A stretch of DNA of 64,000 nucleotides from Chryseobacterium lathyri (GTDB taxonomy: Bacteria; Bacteroidota; Bacteroidia; Flavobacteriales; Weeksellaceae): the NCBI RefSeq assembly GCF_030812195.1, contig NZ_JAUSSF010000001.1, forward strand, positions 124,001 through 188,000. The letters run 5' to 3'. Positions 25,059-34,400 of this stretch are shown here, piece after piece. Each line of letters begins with the position of its first letter. Within the stretch, counting starts at the first letter, position 1. The translations under genes were made by a program, and so were the position numbers. The notes under the pieces are model-generated. The model made no database searches. It was not told the origin of the DNA and worked only from the letters and a program-made list of their open reading frames with translations.

Positions 25059-25240
25059 GTTTCAATACCGATGAAATCTCTGATAGAGCACTTTTAGACT
25101 GTCTGTTTCAGATGGACTAGGGATTTCACATCAAAAAATTCAAACCATAAAATATCAGGCTGTAAAAGTTTGATATAGAGTGTTTTATGCGTAAAAAAAG
25201 AGAGACAACTATCAAATAGTTGTCTCCTTAAGTGACCTCG
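25059..25240. repeat. attachment-site repeat, copy C (right end, beside tRNA-Arg)
   Basis: The inner 60 bases (25089-25148) are identical to copy B at 13442-13501. The full 182 bases match copy A at 8106-8287 with about 10 differences. It runs from just after the 54-aa gene, through the tRNA terminator, into the last bases of the tRNA acceptor stem. It is the likely right junction of the integrated element. Confidence 0.8.
25202..25226 (-). terminator. terminator of tRNA-Arg
   Basis: An 11-bp stem GAGACAACTAT/ATAGTTGTCTC with a 3-base loop. On the minus strand it is followed by TCTTTTTTT. It lies seven bases past the tRNA 3' end. The same hairpin is preserved in copy A at 8249-8273. Confidence 0.8.
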
Positions 25241-25306
25241 ACAGGATTCAAACCTGTAACCTTCTGAGCCGTAATCAGATGCGCTATTCAGTTGCGCCAC
25301 GAGGCC
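25233..25306 (-). tRNA. tRNA-Arg (anticodon ACG)
   Basis: The 74-base minus-strand sequence folds as a cloverleaf. The 7-bp acceptor is GGCCTCG/CGAGGTC with discriminator A. The D-stem is GCGC. The anticodon stem TCTGA/TCAGA has loop TTACGGC, giving anticodon ACG. The T-arm is ACAGG-TTTGAAT-CCTGT. CCA is not encoded. It is followed by its own terminator and marks the edge of the accessory region. Confidence 0.92.
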
Positions 25307-25330
25307 GTTGTTTTCTTAATGTTTTAAGGT

Positions 25331-25361
25331 TTGCAAATATAGCACTTTTTTCTTTTCTTTG
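25331..25361 (+). promoter_or_regulatory. promoter of the binding-protein gene
   Basis: TTG at 25331, 20 bases, then TTTCTTTG at 25354-25361. This is a near match to the Bacteroidota -33/-7 pattern. The box ends only 4 bases before the ATG at 25366, so the transcript should be almost leaderless. Confidence 0.5.
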
Positions 25362-25365
25362 AAAG

Positions 25366-26412
25366 ATGAAACAGAGAATTTTACTTTTATTTGCAGTTGT
25401 AGCGCTAATCTCCTGTAAAAGAGAACAAAAAATTTCGTCTTCGGACTGGACTAATATATCCAGCCGTACCCAATTTAAAGAACATGATGGTATTCTGGAA
25501 CTCAAATCGGGGAATTTCACTTATAATTTTAAAACCAACCAGACTCCGTTTAAGAAAATTATCCTTTTAAATGCAAGCATGGCAGGATATATTTCTGAAT
25601 TGAGGGCCGAAAATCTGATTGTCGGAGTTTCCAGTCCGGAATACATCTATTCAGAAAAGATTCAAAACCTTTTAAAAGAAGGAAAGATCCAGAACGTAGG
25701 AAGTGAGCAGAAATATGATGTAGAAAAAATTATTTCCATGAAGCCGGATGCTGTTTTTACCAATTATATTGCAAGTTTTGACAATGCCTATCAACTCCTG
25801 AAAAATAATGGAATTCAGGTCGTTTTTCTGGATGAATATATGGAGCAGCTTCCGTTAGAAAAGGCAGCCTACATCAAAATTTTTGGAGAATTCTTCGGAA
25901 AAGAGAAAGAAGCTGAGGCTAAATATCAAGAAATTGAAAAAAATTATAATGATCTGAAACAGCTGGCCTTAAAGGCAAAAGAAAAACCTGTGGTGCTGGC
26001 CAATGAAATGTATGGAGATGTATGGTATCTTCCGGGTGGAAAAACCTCTGTGGCCAATTATATTACAGATGCCAATGCTTCCTACATCATGAAAGGTAAT
26101 AAAGAAGAAAAGTCTCTGACCATGAGCTTTGAAGAAGTATATGCGAAGTCAGGCAAAGTACAGTACTGGATAAATGCAGGAAACCATATCTCAAAAAAAG
26201 AGATGCTGACCGGTAATCCTTTTTATGGAAAACTGGAAGTATTCAACAAAGGAAAGATCTATACCGTTGCCGGAAAGGAAAAACTGAAAGCCAATGACTT
26301 TTTTGAAAGTGGTGCTGTGCGTGCTGATCTTATTCTGAAAGACTATATCAGGATCTTCCATCCCGAACTTCTTCCGGAATATCAGTTAACCTATATGAAA
26401 GAGCTTCTATAA
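25366..26412 (+). CDS. ABC transporter substrate-binding lipoprotein (BtuF/FepB-like)
   Basis: This is a 348-aa protein with a lipobox (LISC, Cys at residue 17). The mature chain has the TroA/BtuF two-lobe layout. It includes IILLNASMAGYISELRAENL with IVGVSSPEYIYS, then DVEKIISMKPDAVFTNY, a long spanning helix (EKEAEAKYQEIEKNYNDLKQ) and WYLPGGKTSVANYI in the second lobe. These proteins capture iron-siderophore, haem or cobalamin for ABC import. No permease or ATPase gene is adjacent, so the ligand is uncertain. It is the first gene past the tRNA-Arg boundary and has its own promoter. Confidence 0.85.
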   Translation: MKQRILLLFAVVALISCKREQKISSSDWTNISSRTQFKEHDGILELKSGNFTYNFKTNQTPFKKIILLNASMAGYISELRAENLIVGVSSPEYIYSEKIQNLLKEGKIQNVGSEQKYDVEKIISMKPDAVFTNYIASFDNAYQLLKNNGIQVVFLDEYMEQLPLEKAAYIKIFGEFFGKEKEAEAKYQEIEKNYNDLKQLALKAKEKPVVLANEMYGDVWYLPGGKTSVANYITDANASYIMKGNKEEKSLTMSFEEVYAKSGKVQYWINAGNHISKKEMLTGNPFYGKLEVFNKGKIYTVAGKEKLKANDFFESGAVRADLILKDYIRIFHPELLPEYQLTYMKELL

Positions 26413-26427
26413 CTCGGGCGAATTGCT

Positions 26428-26435
26428 TATTTTTG
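26428..26435 (+). promoter_or_regulatory. -7 promoter box of mtgA
   Basis: TATTTTTG is a perfect TAnnTTTG match, 21 bases before the ATG at 26457. It overlaps a TTG at 26433 that could otherwise be taken as an earlier start, and so argues for the later ATG. Confidence 0.55.
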
Positions 26436-26456
26436 CAGTTCCTTTTAGACAAAATT

Positions 26457-27101
26457 ATGTGGAAAAAAGTTAAACAGGCTATCTTTATTATCCTTGTCCT
26501 GAATGTAGTTTTTATTATTTGGGGCAGATTTTTTAATCCGCCGGTTACCATTACGCAGATTGGAGGTCTTTTTGAATTTGGAAAGCTACACAGAGATTAT
26601 ATTTCCTATGATGAAATGGGGAGTAATGTTAAAAAAGCAGTTATAGCTTCAGAAGACCAGAAATTCTTTGATCACAACGGTTTTGATTACATAGCCATTG
26701 AAAAGGCAATGAAGAATAACGAGAAAGGAAAGAAGATTCGTGGAGGAAGCACCATTTCCCAGCAGACGGCAAAGAATGTTTTCCTGTGGCAGGGAAGAAG
26801 CTGGTTCAGAAAAGGATTGGAAGCTGTTTACACCTTCATTATTGAGAAAGTATGGAGCAAGGATATCATTTTAGAAAGATACCTGAACTCTATTGAAATG
26901 GGACAGGGTGTATTTGGAGTAGAAGCTGCCGCTCAGTATTATTTTGGAAAATCATCCAAAGATTTAAGTACTTCAGATGCAGCCTGGATTGCTGCCGTGC
27001 TGCCCAATCCTAAGAAATATGATCCAAAAAATCCATCCCCTTATTTAAGAAAGAAACATAATTGGATCATGAGACAGATGAGGAATGTGAGTTTGAAATA
27101 G
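26457..27101 (+). CDS. mtgA: monofunctional peptidoglycan glycosyltransferase
   Basis: This is a 214-aa inner-membrane protein. One N-terminal anchor helix (IFIILVLNVVFIIWG) is followed by a GT51 glycosyltransferase domain. The catalytic Glu is E66 in VIASEDQKFFDHNGFD. The second motif, RGGSTISQQTAKN, and the block LERYLNSIEMGQGVFGVEAA are intact. The enzyme polymerises lipid II into glycan strands in the periplasm without a transpeptidase domain. The length is normal for MtgA. A gene for a large membrane protein follows after 13 bases with its own -7 box. Confidence 0.93.
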   Translation: MWKKVKQAIFIILVLNVVFIIWGRFFNPPVTITQIGGLFEFGKLHRDYISYDEMGSNVKKAVIASEDQKFFDHNGFDYIAIEKAMKNNEKGKKIRGGSTISQQTAKNVFLWQGRSWFRKGLEAVYTFIIEKVWSKDIILERYLNSIEMGQGVFGVEAAAQYYFGKSSKDLSTSDAAWIAAVLPNPKKYDPKNPSPYLRKKHNWIMRQMRNVSLK

Positions 27102-27109
27102 TATCTTTG
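27102..27109 (+). promoter_or_regulatory. -7 box before the Gcr-type gene
   Basis: TATCTTTG matches the TAnnTTTG consensus and ends 5 bases before the next ATG. It directly follows the mtgA stop codon. A TTG at the right distance is not clear. Confidence 0.4.
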
Positions 27110-27114
27110 TCCCA

Positions 27115-29145
27115 ATGAAATTTTTTAATTCCAGCACAAATTTTGAATCAGTTCTTAAAAAATATTTCTCTTTTAAGAACGAAACCATTTCTTTAGAACC
27201 ATTTGCCGAGTTTTTAGAGAGCATTAAAAGGGCAGATTTTACAGATGTCCTTAATTTTCTGAGAAATAATCCGGATTTTGCTGAGAATTTCAAACATTAC
27301 ATCCATAATATTTTCAAAGGAAGACCTTTTAACCTTTCCCTTACCGAAGCCAATATTCTGTCAGAAAATGCTTTCTTTCCGGAACTTAAAAAAAGAATCC
27401 TTAATAAAATACTGCCGCCCGTAGAAAATGAAAAAACGGTGTGGTACATGATCGATAACGTCAGTTTCAGACCCAAAACCGATCTGAAATATCTCCACAA
27501 TCTTCCAGAGAATGAAATCGATGAGTTTTTAAATCTTCTCGGAGCTACAGATTTTATCATTAAACCGAATGTTAAAAAAGAACTGATCTTCTCCATGAGC
27601 ATTCTTTCATGGCGTGTTACAGGGATGGCTATGGAAGTAGAGGTTGTAAGAATGGCGCCTCAATACAGAAATCTGGATAATCCTTTTCTGGCACTTCAAA
27701 ATGAGCTGGAAGCACTTACCGAAGATCTTAAAAATGATCCGGAACTGCAGCTGAACTCCAAAGACAGCCGCTATAAACAGATCAAGATCTATACAGAGCA
27801 CTGTCACGAATTTGTCAATATTGCTTTTAAAAATTCTACTAAATACGGAATTTCCGGTAAGATCAACCAGTCACTGCTTAAGATCCGCCAGCAGACCGAA
27901 AGGATCTATGAGATCGTACAGCTTTTAGTGATCGATAATGAACAGGATATTACTATAAAGTCTAAACAGCTGATCTTTAATATACTTAACTACAAGTCAC
28001 ACAAAAATAATATTGCAGACCTGATTAACGACAGCACACGTCTTCTTTCGCATCTTATTACCAACCACACGGCAGAAACCGGTACCCATTATATTACATC
28101 TACCCGGAAGGAGTACATGACGATGTTTTATAAGGCCAGTGGAGGTGGAATCATTGTTGGAGCGCTTTGTGTTTTGAAAATGCTTTACGGATATATTCCC
28201 GGGAGCGATTTTTCGCATGCGTTTTTGTACTCGATGAATTATGCAATGGGCTTCATTATGATCTATCTGATGGGCTTTACGCTGGCAACGAAACAGCCCG
28301 CAATGACTGCAGCTACGATGACCAAGGTTCTTTCAGAAGAAGGAAACAGCACACGTAATAATACTGAATTTGCCCATCTTGTATCAAAGCTTTTCAGGAG
28401 CCAGTTCATTGCATTTGTGGGGAATGTGCTTCTCTCATTTCCGATTGCGCTGGCAATCATTTATGGACTGGATGTATTTTTCTCCCAGAATTTAGCCGTA
28501 GAACGATCAGATAAATTATTAAAAGACCTTGATCCCTTCAAGTCAAAAGCCATACTGCATGCCAGTATTGCCGGATTCTACCTGTTTATTTCAGGGATTA
28601 TTTCAGGGAATATAGGAAACAATTCCGTGTTTTACCAGATTCCGGAAAGGATCGCCAAAAATCTTTCTATAAGAAGCTTTTTAGGGAAGAAGTTTGCGAA
28701 AAGCCTATCTAAATATTATGCTAAAAACTGGCCGGGGATTGTCTCCAATTTCTGGTTTGGAGTATTTTTAGGGGCAACAGCTCCTGTAGGTTTATTCTTA
28801 GGGCTGGATCTTGATATCAGGCACATTACTTTTGCGGCCGGAAACTTTGCTTTAGGACTTTACGGAAAAGATTTTTCAGTGGATTCCTATACCTTCTGGA
28901 TATCCTTTTTCACTGTTTTCCTGATAGGATTCTTCAACTTTCTGGTAAGCTTTAGTTTGTCTATGTTTTTGGCGTTCAGATCAAGAAAAATGAACTTTGG
29001 ACAGGTGAGTGAAATTTACAGGGAGATTTTCAGGTATTTTATAAAGCATCCATTCAAATTTTTTATTCCCCTGAGCTCAGGACTGGATAAAAAAGCGGAT
29101 GACCTGATGAGCAATACCATTTCTAATAAATCTGAAGATCATTAA
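27115..29145 (+). CDS. site-specific recombinase-like membrane protein (Gcr family)
   Basis: This is a 676-aa protein. The first 340 residues are helical and soluble. The C-terminal half carries about six to seven membrane segments (GGGIIVGALCVLKMLYGYI, FIGIYLMGFTL-like region, and NFWFGVFLGATAPVGLFLGL). It matches the layout of the family named site-specific recombinase after the gonococcal gcr gene. That name is historical: the protein has no known recombinase catalytic residues and lies in the membrane, so its function should be regarded as unknown. It follows mtgA closely; convergent with the DUF721 gene. Confidence 0.8.
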   Translation: MKFFNSSTNFESVLKKYFSFKNETISLEPFAEFLESIKRADFTDVLNFLRNNPDFAENFKHYIHNIFKGRPFNLSLTEANILSENAFFPELKKRILNKILPPVENEKTVWYMIDNVSFRPKTDLKYLHNLPENEIDEFLNLLGATDFIIKPNVKKELIFSMSILSWRVTGMAMEVEVVRMAPQYRNLDNPFLALQNELEALTEDLKNDPELQLNSKDSRYKQIKIYTEHCHEFVNIAFKNSTKYGISGKINQSLLKIRQQTERIYEIVQLLVIDNEQDITIKSKQLIFNILNYKSHKNNIADLINDSTRLLSHLITNHTAETGTHYITSTRKEYMTMFYKASGGGIIVGALCVLKMLYGYIPGSDFSHAFLYSMNYAMGFIMIYLMGFTLATKQPAMTAATMTKVLSEEGNSTRNNTEFAHLVSKLFRSQFIAFVGNVLLSFPIALAIIYGLDVFFSQNLAVERSDKLLKDLDPFKSKAILHASIAGFYLFISGIISGNIGNNSVFYQIPERIAKNLSIRSFLGKKFAKSLSKYYAKNWPGIVSNFWFGVFLGATAPVGLFLGLDLDIRHITFAAGNFALGLYGKDFSVDSYTFWISFFTVFLIGFFNFLVSFSLSMFLAFRSRKMNFGQVSEIYREIFRYFIKHPFKFFIPLSSGLDKKADDLMSNTISNKSEDH

Positions 29146-29186
29146 TAGCTTAATGTATAGTAAAAAATGCTTCGGAAGAGAAACGT

Positions 29187-29483
29187 TTATAAAATCCGGA
29201 TATCATTGAATTTATTCTCTCCGAACTTATCCTGGAATTTTTTAAGATAAAAACTTTTCCGCATCTGAAAATCATGTTTGAGCAGAGGGGAATCGATATT
29301 GATCATAATGCACTTGTCCTCAATATTAACGCTTTTAATCTCTTTAAAGAGGCTTTCGTCCAGATAATCTTCTAAAAAATCTTTAATTTCAAAAGCAATC
29401 AGCTTATGTTCAAAGCCATGGATTCTTGCAAAAGATTTTACAAGTTCCGAGGATTGAAATTCACGTTTTTTATTCTTCTTCAT
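29187..29483 (-). CDS. DUF721 (DciA-like) protein
   Basis: This is a 98-aa protein with a basic start (MKKNKKREFQSSELVKSF). A compact alpha/beta domain follows, with the DUF721 pattern of a hydrophobic strand (CIMINIDSPLLKHDFQMRK) near the end and a helix rich in Lys and Phe. DciA-type DUF721 proteins help load the replicative helicase. The gene is downstream of recF on the same strand, a placement common in Bacteroidota, which supports a replication or repair role. The gap to recF is 63 bases. Confidence 0.8.
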   Translation of the reverse strand: MKKNKKREFQSSELVKSFARIHGFEHKLIAFEIKDFLEDYLDESLFKEIKSVNIEDKCIMINIDSPLLKHDFQMRKSFYLKKFQDKFGENKFNDIRIL

Positions 29484-29546
29484 GGGTGCGAGTTTCTGGA
29501 TTTTGGATTTAACTTCCGGTATTAGAGAAATAATCTTAAAACTTTA

Positions 29547-30650
29547 TCAAACTTCAAAAATTATACTCTCTTCATTAATTTTCTTTACCACACTTTCCGT
29601 ACGTTCCCTGTGTGTATCCGTAATAAAAATCTGTCCGAAACTTTCCTGATTAACCAGTTCGATTAACTGTGAAACACGTGTATCATCAAGCTTATCAAAA
29701 ATATCATCAAGAAGAAGGATCGGGGTTTTATTTGTCAGCTCTTTCACAAGACTCATCTGGGCCAGTTTTAAAGAGATCAGGAAAGATTTTTGCTGCCCCT
29801 GTGACCCTATTTTTTTAATTAGCACATGATCCATCTCAAAAAGCAGATCATCTTTGTGAATTCCCTTGGAAGTATAGGTAAGCATCCGGTCTCTCTCAAG
29901 GCTTTCCGTTAAAAGTGTTCTAAAAGCTTTGTCTGGCTGAACGGGGTCGAAGCTGTCACTTAAATCAGACTGATAGTAAACAGAAACCATTTCTTTGCCT
30001 CCGGAAATAATCTTGTAAAAATTCTGAACAATAGGGCCGAGTTTCTCAACGAAATTTCTTCGTTTCTCAAAAATATTGGTTCCGAATTTTGAGATTGGGG
30101 CATCATAGATCTCCAAAGAGTCCTTGTCCCAGGTTCTGTTTTTAGCGAAATATTTCAGCAATGCATTTCTCTGCTGTACCGTTTTCTGATATTGGATCAG
30201 GTCAAAAAGATACTCCGAATCGGTCTGCGATATCATAGAATCCAGAAATCTTCTCCGGCTTTCCCCCGAGTCTGAAATTAAATTAGAGTCATATGGCGAG
30301 ATCATTACACTTGGCAGATAGCCGATATGGTCCGCAAGTCTGTCATAGCTTTTGTCATTCTTTTTAATGATCTTTTTAGCTTCTTTGGGCTGAGAGATTT
30401 TGATAATGTCTTCACTGTCTTCATTCTGGACTTCAGCATCAATGGTGAAAAAATCTTCTTCCCTTTTAATATTGTTAAAATCTGTGTTTCCTAAAAAACT
30501 TTTTCCTACGGATAAATAATGCAGTGCATCCAGAATATTGGTCTTTCCGGCACCGTTGTTTCCCACAAAACAGTTGATCTGCGGAGAAAATTCAAACTTC
30601 TTCTCCGAATGGTTTTTGAAATTGTAAAGGGAAAGCTTTTTGATAATCAT
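29547..30650 (-). CDS. recF: DNA replication and repair protein RecF
   Basis: This is a 367-aa protein. The Walker A motif is in FVGNNGAGKTNILDALHYLS (about residues 28-47). The signature-like KIGSQGQQKSFLISLKLAQ and Walker B LLLDDIFDKLD lie in the last third, followed by IFITDTHRE. This is the complete SMC-like ATPase head of RecF, of normal length. RecF directs RecOR to gaps so that RecA can load. It is transcribed with the UbiA-like gene 3 bases upstream and the DUF721 gene downstream. Confidence 0.95.
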   Translation of the reverse strand: MIIKKLSLYNFKNHSEKKFEFSPQINCFVGNNGAGKTNILDALHYLSVGKSFLGNTDFNNIKREEDFFTIDAEVQNEDSEDIIKISQPKEAKKIIKKNDKSYDRLADHIGYLPSVMISPYDSNLISDSGESRRRFLDSMISQTDSEYLFDLIQYQKTVQQRNALLKYFAKNRTWDKDSLEIYDAPISKFGTNIFEKRRNFVEKLGPIVQNFYKIISGGKEMVSVYYQSDLSDSFDPVQPDKAFRTLLTESLERDRMLTYTSKGIHKDDLLFEMDHVLIKKIGSQGQQKSFLISLKLAQMSLVKELTNKTPILLLDDIFDKLDDTRVSQLIELVNQESFGQIFITDTHRERTESVVKKINEESIIFEV

Positions 30651-30653
30651 TCG

Positions 30654-31409
30654 TCAAAAATACTCCATTATTACTAAAAATAAAAAAGGAAGTGCAGAGC
30701 AGCTTTCTATCCCGAAAGAAAAATAGGCATCATCTCTTTTATTTTCAGAGAAATAGATCAGGATAAAGGTAATGATTCCTGACAAAAAAAATGCAGTACC
30801 ATAAATAGTTTTAAGATAAAAGGAAGCAACAAGCATACTGATAAAGACAAGCAGGTAAGCAATATATTTTGTATTCTGTACACCGATCAGTTTGGGAAAA
30901 GTCTGTACCGTATCGCTTTTCATATCCCGGATATCGAAAGGAAGAACGAGTGCCGTTATAAAAAAAAAGCTGATCAGAAAAATAGGAAGACTGAATTCCG
31001 GAAGCGTAAGCCAGCAGTTGACCAATGCCCAGACCAATCCTACATAAAATACTTTCAGCAGTGGAATCTTCCGGATATAAACATCCAGGAAAAAACTGTT
31101 GTAAAGTAATCCCAAAACCACAATGATAAACCATTTCAGAAGTCTTATTTCATTATGATTATGAATGATCAGAAAAGCACAGACGACACCCGCAGCTGCG
31201 TTCAGAACCAGTATTTTCAAAAAATGCCTGGTATATTGGTATTTGGTGTAAAGATAACCGCTGAAATAAGTGATGAAAATAAGCAGTATAGTGGGGAAAC
31301 GGAATGTGTTTTGCTCTTTCATGAAAAATACCGCAAATAAAGTTCCCACAACAGAGACATAAATTTGGCTGTCAATAACAGTTTTTTTCAGTATTTTTAA
31401 GAAATTCAT
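30654..31409 (-). CDS. UbiA-like membrane protein
   Basis: This is a 251-aa protein with seven to eight predicted membrane helices. The second Asp motif of UbiA prenyltransferases is visible (LPFDIRDMKSDTVQTFPKLI). The first NDxxD motif is not: the corresponding loop reads YNSFFLDVYIRK. Many Bacteroidota carry such a degenerate UbiA-like protein next to recF. Either the substrate specificity differs or activity is lost. It is the first gene of the recF operon. Its start lies only 18 bases from the divergent alpha-2-macroglobulin start. Confidence 0.75.
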   Translation of the reverse strand: MNFLKILKKTVIDSQIYVSVVGTLFAVFFMKEQNTFRFPTILLIFITYFSGYLYTKYQYTRHFLKILVLNAAAGVVCAFLIIHNHNEIRLLKWFIIVVLGLLYNSFFLDVYIRKIPLLKVFYVGLVWALVNCWLTLPEFSLPIFLISFFFITALVLPFDIRDMKSDTVQTFPKLIGVQNTKYIAYLLVFISMLVASFYLKTIYGTAFFLSGIITFILIYFSENKRDDAYFSFGIESCSALPFLFLVIMEYF

Positions 31410-31413
31410 TTAT

Positions 31414-31444
31414 CAAAAATAACATATATGAAAAGATTTTCCAA
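31414..31444 (-). promoter_or_regulatory. promoter of the UbiA-like/recF operon
   Basis: On the minus strand, TTG (31442-31444), 20 bases, then TATTTTTG (31414-31421), ending 4 bases before the ATG. It overlaps the start of the divergent alpha-2-macroglobulin gene. The leader would be almost absent. Confidence 0.55.
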
Positions 31445-34400
31445 GATTTTTATGCTTTTGCTTCTAATGCTGAGCTTTTCTGCTGTTTCGGCGCAAAAAT
31501 ATTACGACGACCAGTGGAAAAAAGTAATCGAAAACAGTGCGAAAGGTGCCTATAAATCTAATCTTCCCATCATTTTAGACATACAAAACCACGCCATGAA
31601 AGAAAATAATACCATGCAGCTCATCCGTTCCCTGAAAGCAGAATTCAGCATTGTCAACCAAACGGTGGATGACGATAAGAATGATTCTGCTTCCAAATTT
31701 TTTAAGAAGCTTCAGGAAACGGATGCTAAGCTTAAAGGGGAAGGAAGATTAGTATATAATGTTATTCTGAATGGTTTCTTTATGGATTACTATGATCAGA
31801 ATTCTTGGGAAATAGAAAGCAGAACCAATATCAATTCTCAGGATCTTTCTCAGATCGAAACCTGGAGTAAGCTCGACTTTAAAAATTATCTGAAGAAAAG
31901 CTATCAGGAACTTGACCAGCAGAAGCAGGAGATGAAAAAAATTTCCCTGTCAAAGTATAAAGAGATTTTTACAGAAATCAAGGATATCACCTATTTCCCG
32001 ACCGTATATGAATGGTATTCTATGAAAAAGATCAGTTTTCTTTCTGAAAATAGTCTTTTTACAAAGAATGAACTTACTGAGAACAGGACACAGATCAATG
32101 CTGTTTTTGATGAGTTGATTGCACAGAACAGCGGAAACCCCAAGCTTTATTTTATGAAGGAAAAGCTGACGGAGAACTGCAATTATAATCAATGTAAAGA
32201 CAAACTTGAGCAGCTTCAGAATCTTTTGAAATCTGATACCGAAGGAGATTACAAAGTGATCATCATGGAAGATATCATGAATGAGCTCCTGGCTAAAAAG
32301 AAAGAGAAGGAAGCTTTGGCTATCGCAGCCCAAGCCAAGAATCAATATCCGAAATCCCCATTCATTGAGAACATAAAAAATAAAGAAAATCAGATCATCA
32401 ATCCGTTTCTTACCATTAAATATGAACAGCAGACTCAGAACAATCTGCCGATCCATTTTGTAGCGGACCATAAGAATGTGGCTGAATTTTCTCTGAACAT
32501 TTATGAAGTAAAAGAAGATTTTACAACATTGATGCAATATGTACAGAATTCTTACAACAATACTTTTGGAAAGGTTAAAAAAAGCCTGGTAAGAAAAGAA
32601 ACCTTCCAGCTTGGTGATTCCAAAGATTATCAGGTTCATAAAACCTCTCTGGAGATAAAACCTCTTCCTTCCGGAATATATGTTTTGGAATACGCTGTTG
32701 AAGGATCTGAAGTAAAAGACGGTAGTTCAAGGCAGAATTTCTATTTCCTTGTTTCGGGGAACAGAGTGATCTATCAAACCAAAACAGACAGAAACCAGCT
32801 TTCCAATACACTAAAGCTGGTCAATAGTGAAAACGGGAAACCTATATCGAATGAGGGTCTTACTTTCTACGAATTTGTTGCCAATAAAACATTAAACAAG
32901 CTGGAAGGCAAAACTGATGCGAACGGCGTTTTTAAATTCCCTTCCACAGACAGCAAAGAATATTACAGAACTTTCCTGATCCGCCAGCCAAAGACCAATG
33001 ATTTCCAGATCATGCAGGTGTATGGAAATAACGGAAATGCAGAAGACTACAACCCAAATAAACAGACCCGTACCCTGGCACAGATCTTTACGGACAGAGC
33101 CATTTACAGACCGGGGCAGACCGTTTATTTTAAAGTAATCAATACAAAAATAGATAAAGAAACAGAAGCTGTAATTTCAGGCTTAAAACAGAAAATCACA
33201 CTTCTGGATGCCAACAGTCAGGAAGTTTCTTCACAGAATTTTTCAACGAATGAATTCGGGTCTTATCATGGAAGCTTTACTCTTCCGAAAGGTCAGTTGA
33301 ACGGAGTTTTTTATCTGAAAACAGATGAAGGATCTCAAGGCTATAAAGACATCAGGGTTGAAGAATACAAAAGACCGAAATTTGAGGTTACTTTTGATCC
33401 TGTAAAAGAAGAATACAAATACGGACAGACCATCGAGTTGAAAGGAAAAGCCATGATGTTCTCCGGAGTGGCTTTGAGTAACACAACCGTTAACTACGAG
33501 ATTAAAAAACATAACATCAGATGGAGATATTTCTGGTGGTATCCGCGTGGCGATGATAATGAAAATTCTATCCTTGGTGAGGCTAAAACCAATGAAAAAG
33601 GAGAATTTGTGATACGCCTTGATCTTAAAAAAGACGAAAAGCTGGAGGGAATTCAGATCGATAATTATGAGATCAATGCTTCGGTAACGGATATCAATGG
33701 GGAAACCCAGTCTGCCAATACACAGTTGAAAGTAGCTTCAGTTTCTCATTATATTAAAGCTGACGGAATCAAGAATACGTTCAGTGACGAAAATGTAAAA
33801 CTGAAAGTAGAAACCCTGAATTACAATGAACAGGATCTTAAAAAATCATATAACGTAAAACTGTCAAAACTAGCGGTACCGAACAGGATTTTCAGAGATA
33901 ATTTCGCAGCAGAAGTTCAGGATCTTCCGAAATATTCCAGAGAAGAATTCATCAGTAAGTTCCCACACGATTTGTTTAACAAAACCGAAGAGACCAAAAA
34001 TCTCAAAGCAGAAAAGGTAATTTCTGAAAGACAACAACAGCCCACCACTGAATTGGATTTAGGAAAGCTGGAAGCGGGCGATTATCAGCTTGAATTGTAT
34101 AATATTGAAGGAAAAGACACCATAAAATCTTCTCAGAATTTCAGTATCTGGGACAAAAGCTCTTTAAAACCTTCACAGAAAACATTCCTGACAGTTATTG
34201 AACCTAAGAATGAATTCTCAAGAGGAGAGAAGGCTAAAGTGTATGTGTATTCTGCAGTTCCTGATGCGCTTGTCAATGTATTCATCCAAGACGGTTCCGG
34301 GAAAACAGTTTCAGAAGCCCGTCAGCTGAAAGAAGGAGTTTTAGAATACACAACGGATATTCCGAAAGATAAGGGCATATCAGCATTGAATATCCAGTTC

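Noticed and set aside
25094..25300. 68-codon minus-strand frame
   Set aside because: It lies over the tRNA-Arg gene, its terminator and the attachment repeat; it is not a protein gene.
30654..31409. Active UbiA prenyltransferase such as MenA or UbiA
   Set aside because: The first Asp-rich motif is not visible, so only a UbiA-like membrane protein is claimed.
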